From Bradyrhizobium sp. (lineage in GTDB: Bacteria; Pseudomonadota; Alphaproteobacteria; Rhizobiales; Xanthobacteraceae): a stretch of DNA of 64,000 nucleotides. This document shows, one piece after another, positions 55,439-64,000 of the stretch. The notes beneath the pieces are model-generated. The model was not told where the DNA came from, searched no databases, and saw only the letters and a list, made by a program, of their open reading frames with translations. A program made the position numbers and the translations under genes. The stretch lies in contig NZ_JALHLP010000007.1 in assembly GCF_022844465.1 (NCBI RefSeq), forward strand, positions 1 through 64,000. Direction: 5' to 3'. Position 1 is the stretch's first letter. The number at the start of each line of letters is the position of its first letter.

Positions 55439-56617
55439 CTATTCGGGCGGACCTGACCGCAGCGAGATCGACTCCCACGCCGCGACGGCGATCAAGATCG
55501 CGGTGGTGAGGATCGACAGCATCAGCGGGGACAGCCCGCCGGCGAACCAGGCGAGCGCGGCGAGCGCGAAGATGCCCGCGCCGTGCGAGAGCTGGAGATA
55601 GCCGCGAAAGCTCTGCTTGAAGAGGATCGTTCCGAACAGGAACAGCAGGGGGCCCCCGATCGCGCTCAGCACCGTCTTGGGATCGGATTGCCCGGTCGGG
55701 TTCTTGATGACCAGTTCGTCCGCTACGGCGGTGACGATGATGCCGGCCACGATCGGCATATGGAGATAGGTGTAGGCAAGCCGCGCCAGCCTGCCTGGCT
55801 GACTCGACCTGGAAAGCCGTTGCAGGCCGGCATCCGCCCCCCTGTGAAAGTAGATCCACCACATGGCGAGACTGCCGACAAACGCGGACGTGAACGCCAG
55901 AACGTTTTCGGTGGTCCAGGTCAGCTTGGCGAAGGTCGCGCCGGTCACGAGGATGGATTCGCCGAGCGCGATGATGATGAACAGCGCGCACCGTTCGGCT
56001 ATGTGGCTGCCTTCGATTTTCCAGTCCTCAACCGATGACGCGCCGTAACCGGGGATCCAGAACCCGACCGCGAGGGAGATGTACTCGATCGCGAGCGCGA
56101 TGGCCCAAAGCGCCAGCCGCGACTGGCCCTCGGCCAGTCCGCCGCTGATCCAGAATACGGCCGATGTCGAAAGCCAGGCGGCGATCCGGATGGCATTCAT
56201 GCGAGCTCCGGAACGCGACGGCGGCGTCGAGATGAACAGAAAAACCGTCTTACCGACCTGCATCGCAACGTAGGCGATGGCGAACCACAATCCGCGCCCG
56301 TCAAACGCCGCCGGGATCGATGTCGACAGCACCAGCCCGCCAAGCATCATCGCAAACAGCAGGAGCCGGACCGGGGTTTTTTCGGGATCGAGCCAATTGG
56401 TTACCCATGTGGTGAAGACCCAGACCCACCACACCGCGAGGAACAGCAGCGTGACCTGCAACGCGCCGAGCAGGGTGAAATGTTCGAGCAGCGTGTGCGA
56501 TATCTGCGTGACGGCGAACACGAAGACCAGATCGAAGAACAGCTCCGAATAGCTGGCGCTGTTTTGCTGGTTCGGCTCGATCTTGCGAAGCATCTCACCG
56601 TTTGCATCACCCGTCAT
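55439..56617 (-). CDS. low temperature requirement protein A (LtrA) family
   Basis: 392-residue polytopic membrane protein of the LtrA family (first described in Listeria for growth in the cold). The motif SYSELFFDLVFVFAVTQISHTLLEH is at the start and EYISLAVGFWIPGYG, ALFIIIALGESILVTGATFA and LAMWWIYFHRGAD follow; about ten to twelve helices. The biochemical role is unknown. It begins 30 nt upstream of the bolA stop side, but bolA is on the same strand with its 3' end at 56648, so this gene follows bolA in a likely shared transcript. Confidence 0.85.
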   Translation of the reverse strand: MTGDANGEMLRKIEPNQQNSASYSELFFDLVFVFAVTQISHTLLEHFTLLGALQVTLLFLAVWWVWVFTTWVTNWLDPEKTPVRLLLFAMMLGGLVLSTSIPAAFDGRGLWFAIAYVAMQVGKTVFLFISTPPSRSGARMNAIRIAAWLSTSAVFWISGGLAEGQSRLALWAIALAIEYISLAVGFWIPGYGASSVEDWKIEGSHIAERCALFIIIALGESILVTGATFAKLTWTTENVLAFTSAFVGSLAMWWIYFHRGADAGLQRLSRSSQPGRLARLAYTYLHMPIVAGIIVTAVADELVIKNPTGQSDPKTVLSAIGGPLLFLFGTILFKQSFRGYLQLSHGAGIFALAALAWFAGGLSPLMLSILTTAILIAVAAWESISLRSGPPE

Positions 56618-56647
56618 CGGTGCTCCGCTGCCGCGCCCGCTCGCGGA

Positions 56648-56902
56648 CTAACGCAAAGGGTCTCCGGGCCCGCCCGGCACCCCGGTCTGCAACGCCAGCG
56701 CGTGCAGCACGCCGCCCATTTGTCCCTTCAGCGACGCGTAGACGATCTGGTGCTGCTGAACGCGCGACTTGCCACGGAAGGATTCCGAGATGACGGTCGC
56801 GGCATAATGGTCGCCGTCACCTGCGAGATCGCGGATCGTCACCTCGGCATCAGGGATAGCTGCCTTGATCATCGATTCGATATCGTGGGCATCCATCGGC
56901 AT
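56648..56902 (-). CDS. bolA: BolA family protein
   Basis: 84 residues from ATG 56902 (MPMDAHDIESMIKAAIPDAEVTI); ATG 56917 is an alternative. The BolA fold is shown by GDHYAATVISESFRGKSRVQQHQIVY with the conserved FRG and H-Q-x-V-Y. It works with monothiol glutaredoxins in iron-sulfur handling; grxD is 4.6 kb away on the same strand. It is followed by the LtrA gene. Confidence 0.92.
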   Translation of the reverse strand: MPMDAHDIESMIKAAIPDAEVTIRDLAGDGDHYAATVISESFRGKSRVQQHQIVYASLKGQMGGVLHALALQTGVPGGPGDPLR

Positions 56903-57085
56903 CCAGCATATCTCCATCAGGTGTTTCGAATCAGCGCCGGGCGCACGCCGCCGACAGGGGCAAACCTAACGCTTACACCCTTCTGGGTCACGCCTTACAG
57001 CCCTATATTCGGGCCCGACCGCTCCATTCGCAACACCGATACCCGCCGGATCACGGCCGGCTGACGGAAAAATGAGGTTTAGACC

Positions 57086-57445
57086 ATGAATACTCCCGGT
57101 CCCGACCATCCGATCACAATCACGGTAAACCCGCAGCGCGTCCGGGTTTCGGCCAACGGCGTGGTCATCGCCGACACCACCGATGCGCTGACCCTCAAGG
57201 AAGCAAGCTATCCGGCAGTACAATATGTTCCTCGCAAGGACGCCAACATGGCGCTGCTGACCCGGACTGAGCGAATCACCCACTGCCCATACAAGGGGGA
57301 TGCGAATTATTTCAGCATCAACGCCAACGGCAAGATCATCGAAAATTCGATCTGGACCTATGAAACTCCCTTCCCGCAGATGGCCGGGATAGCCGGCCGT
57401 CTGGCGTTCTATCCGGACAAGGTGACGATCGAGGAACTGCAGTGA
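57086..57445 (+). CDS. DUF427 family protein
   Basis: 119 residues with the DUF427 domain: HPITITVNPQRVRVSANGVVIADTTDALTL, LTRTERITHCPYKGDANYFSI and WTYETPFPQMAGIAGRLAFYPDKVTIE. Small cytosolic proteins of unknown function. ATG 57086 follows TGAGGTTT. Flanked by bolA (divergent) and the acyltransferase-3 gene. Confidence 0.88.
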   Translation: MNTPGPDHPITITVNPQRVRVSANGVVIADTTDALTLKEASYPAVQYVPRKDANMALLTRTERITHCPYKGDANYFSINANGKIIENSIWTYETPFPQMAGIAGRLAFYPDKVTIEELQ

Positions 57446-57565
57446 GCGACCGATCCCAGGAGTTGACTGCACGGACGCGCGCTGCGTCATAAGACGTACT
57501 GAAAGATTTGCTGAGTCGGGTTCCCGCTGCGATATTTGACACAGTAGTCTGGCTGGGGGGCGCGC

Positions 57566-58750
57566 ATGACATCGATTTCCGCCGTGGGACCAACCGACGC
57601 GGGTGCATTGCCGAAGGCCGGGTCACGAAACCTTTCGCTGGATCGGGCCCGCACCTTCCTGACGCTGGTGGTGCTGCTGCACCACGCCGTCATCCCCTAT
57701 ACCTATTTCGGTCACACCGATCCGAAGTACTTTTTCGGCTTCGACATGATCGTGCTCGCCACCGACAGTTTCTTCATGGCGATGTTCTTTTTTCTGTCCG
57801 GCCTGTTCGTCTGGCCGGGTATCGCCCGGAAGGGACCGGCGAATTATCTGGCCGACCGCCTGCTGCGGCTTGGCCTGCCGTTCGTGGTCTGCGCGTTCAC
57901 GGTCATTCCGCTCGCCTATTACGCCATCTCGCTGCGGGACCATCCCGAAATCGGCTTTTCGGACTTTTGGTGGAATATGGTCACCAAGGGACCATGGCCG
58001 AGCGGACCGATCTGGTTTCTCTGGGTCTTGTTTGCCTTCGACCTGATCGCCTGCCTGCTGTACCGGCTGTCGCCCCATCTGCTCGACCCCATCAATCGCC
58101 TCTCGCTGCACGGTCGCCGCCGGCCCGCGGTGTTCTTCGCGGTCATGCTTGCCGTGACCGCCGCGTTCTATATCCCCGGGCTGGTCCATTACGGACCAAG
58201 CAGCTGGCTTGAGCTGGGGCCGTTCTCGGTCCAACGCGGGCGAGTGATGCTCTATGCCAGCTACTTCTTTTTCGGCGCCGGTATCGGCGTCGCGCTATTG
58301 GATCGCGGGCTGCTCGCTGCGGATGGCCGGATGGCGAAGGTAAGCTGGGACTGGATGGTGCTGGCGATCGTTCCGTATTGCCTGTTGTGGGTTCTGATCT
58401 TTATCAAGCGCGAAATCCTGGGAAACCCCTCGCCATTGCCGGACTGGTACGAAGCGCTCTATGCCATCTGCTTCACGATCTTCAGCGTGGCCGTCATGTT
58501 TCTGATCCTGGCCTTTTTCCAGAGGTTCAGGCAATCCGGCACCGCCAGGCTGCTCGATCCGATGCAGGCGGATGCCTACGGCATGTTCCTGGTTCACTAC
58601 CCGATTGCGCTCTGGCTGCAATACTGGCTGTTCGACTACGACCTTCCGGCCATCGCCAAGGCCACGATCGGTTTCGTTCTGACCATCGCGCTCAGTTGGG
58701 CCTTGACGCGGGCGTTGCGGCAGATTCCGGGCGCAACAAGGGTGCTTTGA
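57566..58750 (+). CDS. acyltransferase-3 (OpgC-like) membrane protein
   Basis: 394 residues, about ten membrane helices. Family signature LDRARTFLTLVVLLHHAVIPYTYFG with the catalytic-loop HH, FFMAMFFFLSGLFVWPGIARKGPANYLADRLLRLGLPF and the later YGMFLVHYPIALWLQY. Such enzymes O-acylate glycans, lipids or glucans at the membrane. The acceptor is unknown; an OpgC-like role on glucans is possible given the GH17 gene elsewhere in the window, but this is speculation. Confidence 0.82.
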   Translation: MTSISAVGPTDAGALPKAGSRNLSLDRARTFLTLVVLLHHAVIPYTYFGHTDPKYFFGFDMIVLATDSFFMAMFFFLSGLFVWPGIARKGPANYLADRLLRLGLPFVVCAFTVIPLAYYAISLRDHPEIGFSDFWWNMVTKGPWPSGPIWFLWVLFAFDLIACLLYRLSPHLLDPINRLSLHGRRRPAVFFAVMLAVTAAFYIPGLVHYGPSSWLELGPFSVQRGRVMLYASYFFFGAGIGVALLDRGLLAADGRMAKVSWDWMVLAIVPYCLLWVLIFIKREILGNPSPLPDWYEALYAICFTIFSVAVMFLILAFFQRFRQSGTARLLDPMQADAYGMFLVHYPIALWLQYWLFDYDLPAIAKATIGFVLTIALSWALTRALRQIPGATRVL

Positions 58751-58760
58751 AATCTACGGC

Positions 58761-58885
58761 CGTCATTCCGGGGCGATGCGCAGCATCGAACTATGGTGCG
58801 CAATTGCGCACCTGAGAATCTCGAGATTCCCCGATGCGCAATGGCGCATCTGAGGTCTGGTCCTTCGGACCATCCCGGAATGACG
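58761..58885. repeat. dispersed inverted repeat, copy C (between acyltransferase and purL)
   Basis: Begins CGTCATTCCGGGGCGATG and ends ATCCCGGAATGACG. It shares GAACTATGGTGCGCAATTGCGCACCTGAGAATCTCGA with copy B and GGTCTGGTCCTTCGGACCATCCCGGAATGAC with copy A, so it looks like a composite of both. It lies at the convergent 3' ends of two genes. Confidence 0.82.
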
Positions 58886-58891
58886 ACAACC

Positions 58892-61099
58892 TTACGACGC
58901 CTTGCCGTTCATATAGGCCGGCAACCAGCGCTCGAAGGCCGCGCTAAGCGAACTCACCGAAACCGGCGTTTCGCCGGCCACCGCGATCGCATCTCCGCCT
59001 GTCGTGCCGATCCGCGCGCAGGGCACGCCGGCGCCCTTCATTTTCGCCAGCACCAGGCCGGCGTCCGCCGTCGCTACGGTCACGACGTAGCGGCCCTGGT
59101 CTTCGCCGAACCACCAGGCATGCGGCACGATCGAGCCTGGCGACGCCAACAGCTGCGCGCCGATGCCGCCGGCGATCGCCATTTCGGCCAGCGCGATCAG
59201 CAACCCGCCGTCGGAGACGTCGTGCACCGCGGTGGCGGTGCCGGCATGAATCATGCCCCGCACCACGTCGCCATTGCGCTTCTCGGCGGCGAGATCGACC
59301 GGCGGCGGCGCGCCTTCCTCGCGGCCGCAGAGGTCGCGCAGATAGACCGACTGCCCGAGCCAGCCTTGGGTATCGCCGATCAACAGGATGGCCTCACCCG
59401 CCGCCTTGAACGCCAGCGTCGCCGACTTTGTGAAATCGTCGAGCAGGCCGACGCCGCCGATCGAAGGCGTCGGCAGGATGCCGCGGCCGTTGGTCTCGTT
59501 GTAGAGCGAGACGTTGCCCGACACGACGGGGAAGTCGAGCGCGCGGCAGGCTTCGGAAATACCCTTCAGGCAACCGACGAACTGGCCCATGATCTCGGGG
59601 CGTTCCGGATTTCCGAAGTTCAGATTGTCGGTGATCGCCAGCGGCCGGCCGCCGACCGCGGTGATGTTCCGCCAGGCTTCAGCGACGGCCTGCTTGCCGC
59701 CCTCGAACGGGTCGGCCTCGCAATAGCGCGGTGTTACGTCCACGGTTAGCGCGAGCCCCTTTGGCCCGTCCTCGACACGCACCACCGCGGCGTCGCCGCC
59801 CGGACGCTGCACGGTGTTGCCGAGAATGACGTGATCGTATTGCTCCCAGACCCAGCGCTTCGAGCACAGTTCCGGCGTGGCGATGAGTTTCTCCAGCGCC
59901 GCCGGGATGCCGAGCGGTGCCTTCACCTCGCGCGCATGCACCACCGGCAATGGCGCGGAGGCGACATGCGGGCGGTCGTACAACGGCGCCTCGTCGCCCA
60001 GCTCCTTGATCGGCAGGTCGGCCATGACGTCGCCGCCATGCCTGACCACGAAACGCTTGCTCGGCGTAGTGTAGCCGACCACGGCGAAATCCAGCCCCCA
60101 TTTCTTGAAGATCGCCTCGGCCTGTTTTTCCTTCTCAGGCTTCAGCACCATCAGCATGCGCTCCTGGCTTTCCGAGAGCATCATCTCGTAGGCGCTCATG
60201 CCGGTTTCCCGCGTCGGCACAGAATCGAGATCAAGATCGACGCCGAGATCGCCCTTGGCGCCCATCTCGACCGCCGAACAAGTCAGCCCGGCCGCACCCA
60301 TGTCCTGGATCGCGATCACACAATCGGCCGCCATGATTTCGAGGCAGGCTTCCAGCAACAGCTTTTCCGCAAAGGGATCGCCGACCTGCACGGTCGGCCG
60401 CTTCTCGGCCGAATCGTCGTCGAATTCGGCCGACGCCATCGACGCGCCGTGAATGCCGTCGCGCCCGGTCTTGGAGCCGAGATAGACGATCGGCATGTTC
60501 ACGCCGGATGCCGCCGCGTAAAAGATCTTGTCGGTGTCGGCCAGCCCGACCGCCATCGCGTTGACGAGAATGTTGCCGTCATAGCGGGTGTGGAAACGCA
60601 CCTGTCCGCCGACCGTCGGCACGCCAAAGGAATTGCCGTAGCCGCCGACGCCGGCGACGACGCCCGACACCAAATGACGCGTCTTGGGATGTTCGGGGGC
60701 GCCAAACGACAGCGCGTTGAGGCAGGCGATGGGCCGCGCACCCATGGTGAACACGTCGCGCAAGATGCCGCCGACGCCGGTGGTGGCGCCCTGATAGGGC
60801 TCGATGTAACTCGGGTGGTTGTGGCTCTCCATCTTGAACACCACCGCCTGGCCGTCGCCGATGTCGATGACGCCGGCGTTCTCGCCCGGCCCCTGGATCA
60901 CCCACGGCGCCTTGGTCGGCAGTCCGCGCAGATGGATGCGCGAGGACTTGTACGAGCAATGCTCGTTCCACATCGCCGAGAAAATCCCCAGTTCCGTGAA
61001 GCTCGGCACCCGCCCGATCAGCTTGAGGATGCGCTCATACTCGTCAGGCTTCAGCCCGTGGCTGGCGACGAGTTCGGGGGTGATCCGGGGTTCGTTCAT
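58892..61099 (-). CDS. purL: phosphoribosylformylglycinamidine synthase II
   Basis: 735 residues. Small-type PurL, which with PurQ and PurS converts FGAR to FGAM. Motifs: [78 protein letters not shown] and [21 protein letters not shown]. It is the last gene of the purC-S-Q-L set but separated from purQ by two genes on the other strand. Confidence 0.97.
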   Translation of the reverse strand: MNEPRITPELVASHGLKPDEYERILKLIGRVPSFTELGIFSAMWNEHCSYKSSRIHLRGLPTKAPWVIQGPGENAGVIDIGDGQAVVFKMESHNHPSYIEPYQGATTGVGGILRDVFTMGARPIACLNALSFGAPEHPKTRHLVSGVVAGVGGYGNSFGVPTVGGQVRFHTRYDGNILVNAMAVGLADTDKIFYAAASGVNMPIVYLGSKTGRDGIHGASMASAEFDDDSAEKRPTVQVGDPFAEKLLLEACLEIMAADCVIAIQDMGAAGLTCSAVEMGAKGDLGVDLDLDSVPTRETGMSAYEMMLSESQERMLMVLKPEKEKQAEAIFKKWGLDFAVVGYTTPSKRFVVRHGGDVMADLPIKELGDEAPLYDRPHVASAPLPVVHAREVKAPLGIPAALEKLIATPELCSKRWVWEQYDHVILGNTVQRPGGDAAVVRVEDGPKGLALTVDVTPRYCEADPFEGGKQAVAEAWRNITAVGGRPLAITDNLNFGNPERPEIMGQFVGCLKGISEACRALDFPVVSGNVSLYNETNGRGILPTPSIGGVGLLDDFTKSATLAFKAAGEAILLIGDTQGWLGQSVYLRDLCGREEGAPPPVDLAAEKRNGDVVRGMIHAGTATAVHDVSDGGLLIALAEMAIAGGIGAQLLASPGSIVPHAWWFGEDQGRYVVTVATADAGLVLAKMKGAGVPCARIGTTGGDAIAVAGETPVSVSSLSAAFERWLPAYMNGKAS

Positions 61100-61260
61100 G
61101 GCTCTCTTCTTAGGAACATCGGCAGCGGGCGAAAAGGCCTTTTAGGGCGCATTTCCGCCCTGTCCAGAGCTTTGCGGGGGAGCCTTGCGGGATCGGCGTT
61201 TGCACATCGCGCCCGGATCAGATTTAAGGGCGGAAACACCGATTTGAAGGGCTGCTTTTC

Positions 61261-61749
61261 GTGAACGAACTTGCCAAGAATGCCTTCCACCAGCGCCCGG
61301 ATCTGCACGTCGAAACCGAAGGTGAATTCAAGGGCTGGCGGACCTGGACCGGCGACAGCTTCGAGGCCCATAACGGGCCGTTCTGGCACCGCATGGACGA
61401 AAACGGCCGCGTCCTATGCGCGTTCCGGGTCGAGAAGAAACACCTCAACGGCATGCGCAACGTCCATGGCGGCTGCTTCATGTCGTTCGCCGATTATTGC
61501 CTGTTCGCGACCGCCTCCTCGGTGCTGGAGGGACCCGGCGTGACGGTGTCGTTCGCCTGCGAGTTTCTCGACGCCGCGCGCGAGGGCGAACTGGTGGAGG
61601 GGGTCGGCGAGATCACCCGCGCCGGCGGTTCGCTGATCTTCCTCCGCGGCCTGCTCAAATCGGGCGAGCGCTCGCTGTTCAGCTTCTCCGGAACCATCAA
61701 GCGCGTGAAGTGGAAGCAGCCCCGGGACGCAGCCGCCGTTGCCAGCTAG
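61261..61749 (+). CDS. PaaI-type hotdog thioesterase
   Basis: 162 residues, start GTG 61261. Hotdog-fold motif: GMRNVHGGCFMSFADYCLFATAS, GVTVSFACEFLDAAREGELVEG and SLIFLRGLLKSGERSLFSFSGTIKRV. Likely an acyl-CoA thioesterase of unknown chain specificity. It is divergent from purL and overlaps the start of the DMT gene by 11 nt. Confidence 0.85.
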   Translation: MNELAKNAFHQRPDLHVETEGEFKGWRTWTGDSFEAHNGPFWHRMDENGRVLCAFRVEKKHLNGMRNVHGGCFMSFADYCLFATASSVLEGPGVTVSFACEFLDAAREGELVEGVGEITRAGGSLIFLRGLLKSGERSLFSFSGTIKRVKWKQPRDAAAVAS

Positions 61750-62683
61750 CAGCCCTCCCCTGGTTCATCGCAGCTGGCGCGACTATGCATTGCTGCTGGC
61801 GCTGGCGTGCTGCTGGAGTTCGACCTATCCCTTGACCAAGATCGGCCTCGGCTCGATCCCGCCGATCACCTTCATCTCCGCGCGCTCGCTGATCGCCGCG
61901 GGCTTTCTCTTGGTGATCCTGCGCCTGCGCGGGGTGCGGATTCCGACCGACGCCAAGGCCTGGAAGCTGTTCGCCCAGCAACAGACCATCAATTCGACGT
62001 TTCCGTTTCTGCTGATCACCTGGGCGCAGCAATACGTCGCGGCCGCACCCACCGTAGTGCTGGCCTCGACCACGCCGATTTTTGCCTTTCTCATCACCTG
62101 GGGCATCACGCGGCACGAGCCGGCCACGCTGTTGAAGTTTGCCGGCGCGATCCTGGGCCTGGCCGGTACTGCCGTGATCATCGGCCTTGACGCGCTCGCG
62201 GCGCTCGACAGCGATATCTTTGCCGAGATCGTCATTTTGCTCGCGACCATCTCGTTTGCCTGCGCCACCATTTTCGGGATGCGTCTGACCGACTATGACC
62301 CGATGGTGGTCGCCGCGGGTTCGCTATTGTTCGGTGGGCTGATCCTGCTGCCGGCGGCGCTGATCGTCGATCAGCCCTGGACCTTGCGGCCCACGCGCGA
62401 GGCGCTGGTCGCCACCGCCGTCATGGGCATCTTCTCCAGCGCGCTCGGCCTGATGCTGTTCTACATGTGCCTCGCCCGGCTCGGCACGCTGACCACCAAC
62501 GCGCAGGGCTATCTGCGGATCCCGATCGGCGTCGGCCTGTCGGTGCTGCTGCTCGGGGAGAGCGTGCCGCCGAACCTGGCGCTCGGCCTCGTCCTGGTCA
62601 TGGCCGGCGTCGCCGCCATGACCATTCCGGGCGACCGCTATGGCAAGTGGATGGCATGGCTGCGGGGCAAATCCGGAGACTGA
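61739..62683 (+). CDS. DMT superfamily transporter (EamA)
   Basis: 314 residues, two EamA repeats, ten predicted helices: LLALACCWSSTYPLTKIGLGSIPPITFISARSLIAAG and later AVMGIFSSALGLMLFYMCLARLGTLTTNAQGYLRIPIGVGLSVLLLGE. Exports small metabolites; the substrate is unknown. The TTG start at 61739 overlaps the thioesterase end, so the two are coupled. Confidence 0.88.
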   Translation: MPASSPPLVHRSWRDYALLLALACCWSSTYPLTKIGLGSIPPITFISARSLIAAGFLLVILRLRGVRIPTDAKAWKLFAQQQTINSTFPFLLITWAQQYVAAAPTVVLASTTPIFAFLITWGITRHEPATLLKFAGAILGLAGTAVIIGLDALAALDSDIFAEIVILLATISFACATIFGMRLTDYDPMVVAAGSLLFGGLILLPAALIVDQPWTLRPTREALVATAVMGIFSSALGLMLFYMCLARLGTLTTNAQGYLRIPIGVGLSVLLLGESVPPNLALGLVLVMAGVAAMTIPGDRYGKWMAWLRGKSGD

Positions 62684-62732
62684 GGTCTCGAATAGCTTCG
62701 TGCCACTTCAACTCGGGCGCACGCGGCCGGCT

Positions 62733-63434
62733 TCACGCCGCCTTTTCCAGATGCGCGACCAGGCCGGCGAACAGGCCGCGGCCGTCGGTGCAGCCCATGA
62801 TGTCTTCGACGTGGTTCTCGGGATGCGGCATCATGCCGAGCACGTTGCCGCGCGCGCTGACGATGCCGGCGATCGAATGCGCGGCGCCGTTGATGTTGGA
62901 GGCCTCGTCGACGACGCCATCGGCCGAGCAGTAACGATAGAGCACCCGCCCCTCGTCCTCGAGCCGCTGCACCGTCTCCTCATCGGCTTCGTAATTGCCT
63001 TCGCCATGGGCGACCGGCACGCGAATGACCTGGCCAGCGTTGTAGCCGCGCGTGAACGGCGTGTCGGAGCGTTCGACCCGCAGATGCACGTCCTTGCAGA
63101 TGAACTTCAGCCGCGCGTTGCGCATCAACACGCCGGGCAGCAAGCCCGATTCGCACAGGATCTGGAAACCGTTGCAGACGCCAAGCACGAGCCCGCCGTC
63201 AGCGGCGAACTTGCGCACCGCGTCCATGACAGGCGAACGCGCCGCGATCGCGCCGCAGCGCAGATAGTCGCCGTAGGAAAACCCGCCGGGCACCACCACG
63301 AGGTCGGTTCCCTTCGGCAGCGCGGTCTCGGCATGCCAGACCATCGCCGCGTCCCGGCCGGAGGCGAGCTTCAACGCCCGCGCCATGTCGCGCTCGCGAT
63401 TGATTCCGGGAAAGACGAGAACGGCGGATTTCAT
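62733..63434 (-). CDS. purQ: phosphoribosylformylglycinamidine synthase subunit PurQ
   Basis: 233 residues. Class I glutamine amidotransferase with [15 protein letters not shown], catalytic cysteine in [19 protein letters not shown], and [14 protein letters not shown] providing the His/Glu. It delivers ammonia to PurL. ATG 63434 is preferred over 63443. It lies 11 nt after purS. Confidence 0.97.
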   Translation of the reverse strand: MKSAVLVFPGINRERDMARALKLASGRDAAMVWHAETALPKGTDLVVVPGGFSYGDYLRCGAIAARSPVMDAVRKFAADGGLVLGVCNGFQILCESGLLPGVLMRNARLKFICKDVHLRVERSDTPFTRGYNAGQVIRVPVAHGEGNYEADEETVQRLEDEGRVLYRYCSADGVVDEASNINGAAHSIAGIVSARGNVLGMMPHPENHVEDIMGCTDGRGLFAGLVAHLEKAA

Positions 63435-63445
63435 GGTAGGCACGC

Positions 63446-63685
63446 CTAGAGCAGTTCAACCCTGTAGTTTTCGATCACCGTATTCGCCAGCAGCTTGTCG
63501 GCGGCATCCTTCAGCGCCGCCTCGGCCTTGGCCCGGTCGGCGCCCGACAGTTCGATGTCGAACACCTTGCCCTGGCGCACGCTGGCTACGCCATCGACGC
63601 CGAGCGATTTCAGCGCACCTTCGATGGCCTTGCCCTGCGGGTCGAGAATGCCTGACTTCAGGGTAACGGTGACGCGTGCCTTCAC
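63446..63685 (-). CDS. purS: phosphoribosylformylglycinamidine synthase subunit PurS
   Basis: 79 residues: [29 protein letters not shown] and [13 protein letters not shown] are the standard PurS pattern. It holds PurL and PurQ together. It follows purC by 8 nt. Confidence 0.96.
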   Translation of the reverse strand: MKARVTVTLKSGILDPQGKAIEGALKSLGVDGVASVRQGKVFDIELSGADRAKAEAALKDAADKLLANTVIENYRVELL

Positions 63686-63693
63686 GGTTGACC

Positions 63694-64000
63694 TCAGCTC
63701 TTCACCAGCACCGGGCCGGTGCCGGCCGGCCGCTCGTTCTCCATCAGGATGCCCAGCCGCCTTGCCACCTCGGTATAGGCTTCCAGTAGGCCGCCGAGAT
63801 CGCGGCGGAAACGGTCCTTGTCGAGCTTCTCGTTCGACTTGATGTCCCAGAGCCGGCAGGAGTCCGGCGAGATCTCGTCGGCGACGATGATCCGCATCAT
63901 GTCATTTTCGAACAGCCGGCCGCATTCCATCTTGAAGTCGACCAGGCGGATGCCGATGCCGAGGAACAGCCCGGTGAGGAAGTCGTTGACGCGGATGGCG
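63694..64000 (-). CDS. purC: SAICAR synthetase, C-terminal part (runs off window)
   Basis: The visible C-terminal ~102 codons include [51 protein letters not shown] and the tail [16 protein letters not shown]. The 5' end lies beyond the right edge; the open frame continues to 64000. It ligates aspartate to CAIR; purS follows 8 nt later. Confidence 0.95.
   Translation of the reverse strand, partial: AIRVNDFLTGLFLGIGIRLVDFKMECGRLFENDMMRIIVADEISPDSCRLWDIKSNEKLDKDRFRRDLGGLLEAYTEVARRLGILMENERPAGTGPVLVKS

Overview
The window is high-GC DNA whose codon use, dispersed repeats and gene complement point to an alphaproteobacterium of the Bradyrhizobium/Rhodopseudomonas group (Nitrobacteraceae). The evidence is a phasin-2 type protein, a CO-dehydrogenase-type (cox) accessory cluster, an HWE-family kinase, GH17 glucan enzymes, a GAGCATGA... 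Rhizobiales-style palindromic repeat and a purC-S-Q-L set. This assignment is an inference from gene content; no 16S or other marker was compared. The sequence looks like a core chromosome segment. There are no transposases, integrases, phage genes, CRISPR arrays or tRNA/rRNA genes that I can recognise.

Layout. 1-4.5 kb: the 3' part of a CHASE2 adenylate/guanylate cyclase, convergent with a two-gene glycosyltransferase operon (GT2-GtrA and GT39). 4.7-10.2 kb: small housekeeping or hypothetical genes (a proline-rich membrane peptide, a phasin-like protein, the DUF72/DUF488 pair, PhzF, an ankyrin protein, DUF2000, GNAT). 10.2-17.1 kb: a minus-strand cluster for a molybdenum hydroxylase of the CO-dehydrogenase family: coxG, coxS, coxM, coxD (MoxR), coxE (VWA), a split XdhC pair and a MoeA-like/MocA-like fusion. 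The catalytic large subunit (coxL) is absent. 17.4-18.7 kb: pcaD and pcaC of the beta-ketoadipate pathway. 19.0-24.1 kb: a complete branched-chain amino-acid type ABC transporter (livHMGF and livK) closed by a clear terminator.

24.4-32.2 kb: the most striking locus. It holds a ~2,094-residue hybrid histidine kinase with eleven HAMP-type repeats in exact 276-bp register, then GAF, HisKA/HATPase and three receiver domains. It is followed 13 nt later by a receiver-PAS-HWE kinase. 32.2-38.7 kb: a P1-family (DmpA/NylC-like) hydrolase, an EF-hand protein, rpe, a small exported protein, a Ser/Thr-kinase/universal-stress fusion with an adjacent metallophosphoesterase, and a TetR regulator. 38.9-45.5 kb: purB, a MOSC protein, murI, an HpcH/HpaI aldolase, a lipoyl-less E2-like acyltransferase, rpsD with a recognisable promoter, leader hairpin and terminator, and a threonine aldolase. 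45.5-51.3 kb: a carbohydrate block (GH17 membrane protein, Tat-exported GH1 beta-glucosidase) next to two tandem serine beta-lactamase-fold hydrolases. 51.7-57 kb: grxD and bolA, separated by the ergothioneine genes egtB-egtD, small hypotheticals and an LtrA-type membrane protein. 57-64 kb: DUF427, an acyltransferase-3 protein, then purL, and purQ-purS-purC (cut by the window edge) with a thioesterase and a DMT transporter on the opposite strand between purL and purQ.

Three copies of a ~82-125 bp inverted repeat bounded by CGTCATTCCGGGGCG / CGGAATGAC lie in intergenic gaps. The best candidates for follow-up are the coxL-less cox cluster, the HAMP-array kinase with its HWE partner, the kinase-USP/phosphatase pair and the GH17/GH1/beta-lactamase-fold block. 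I did not find a convincingly novel defence or mobile system here.
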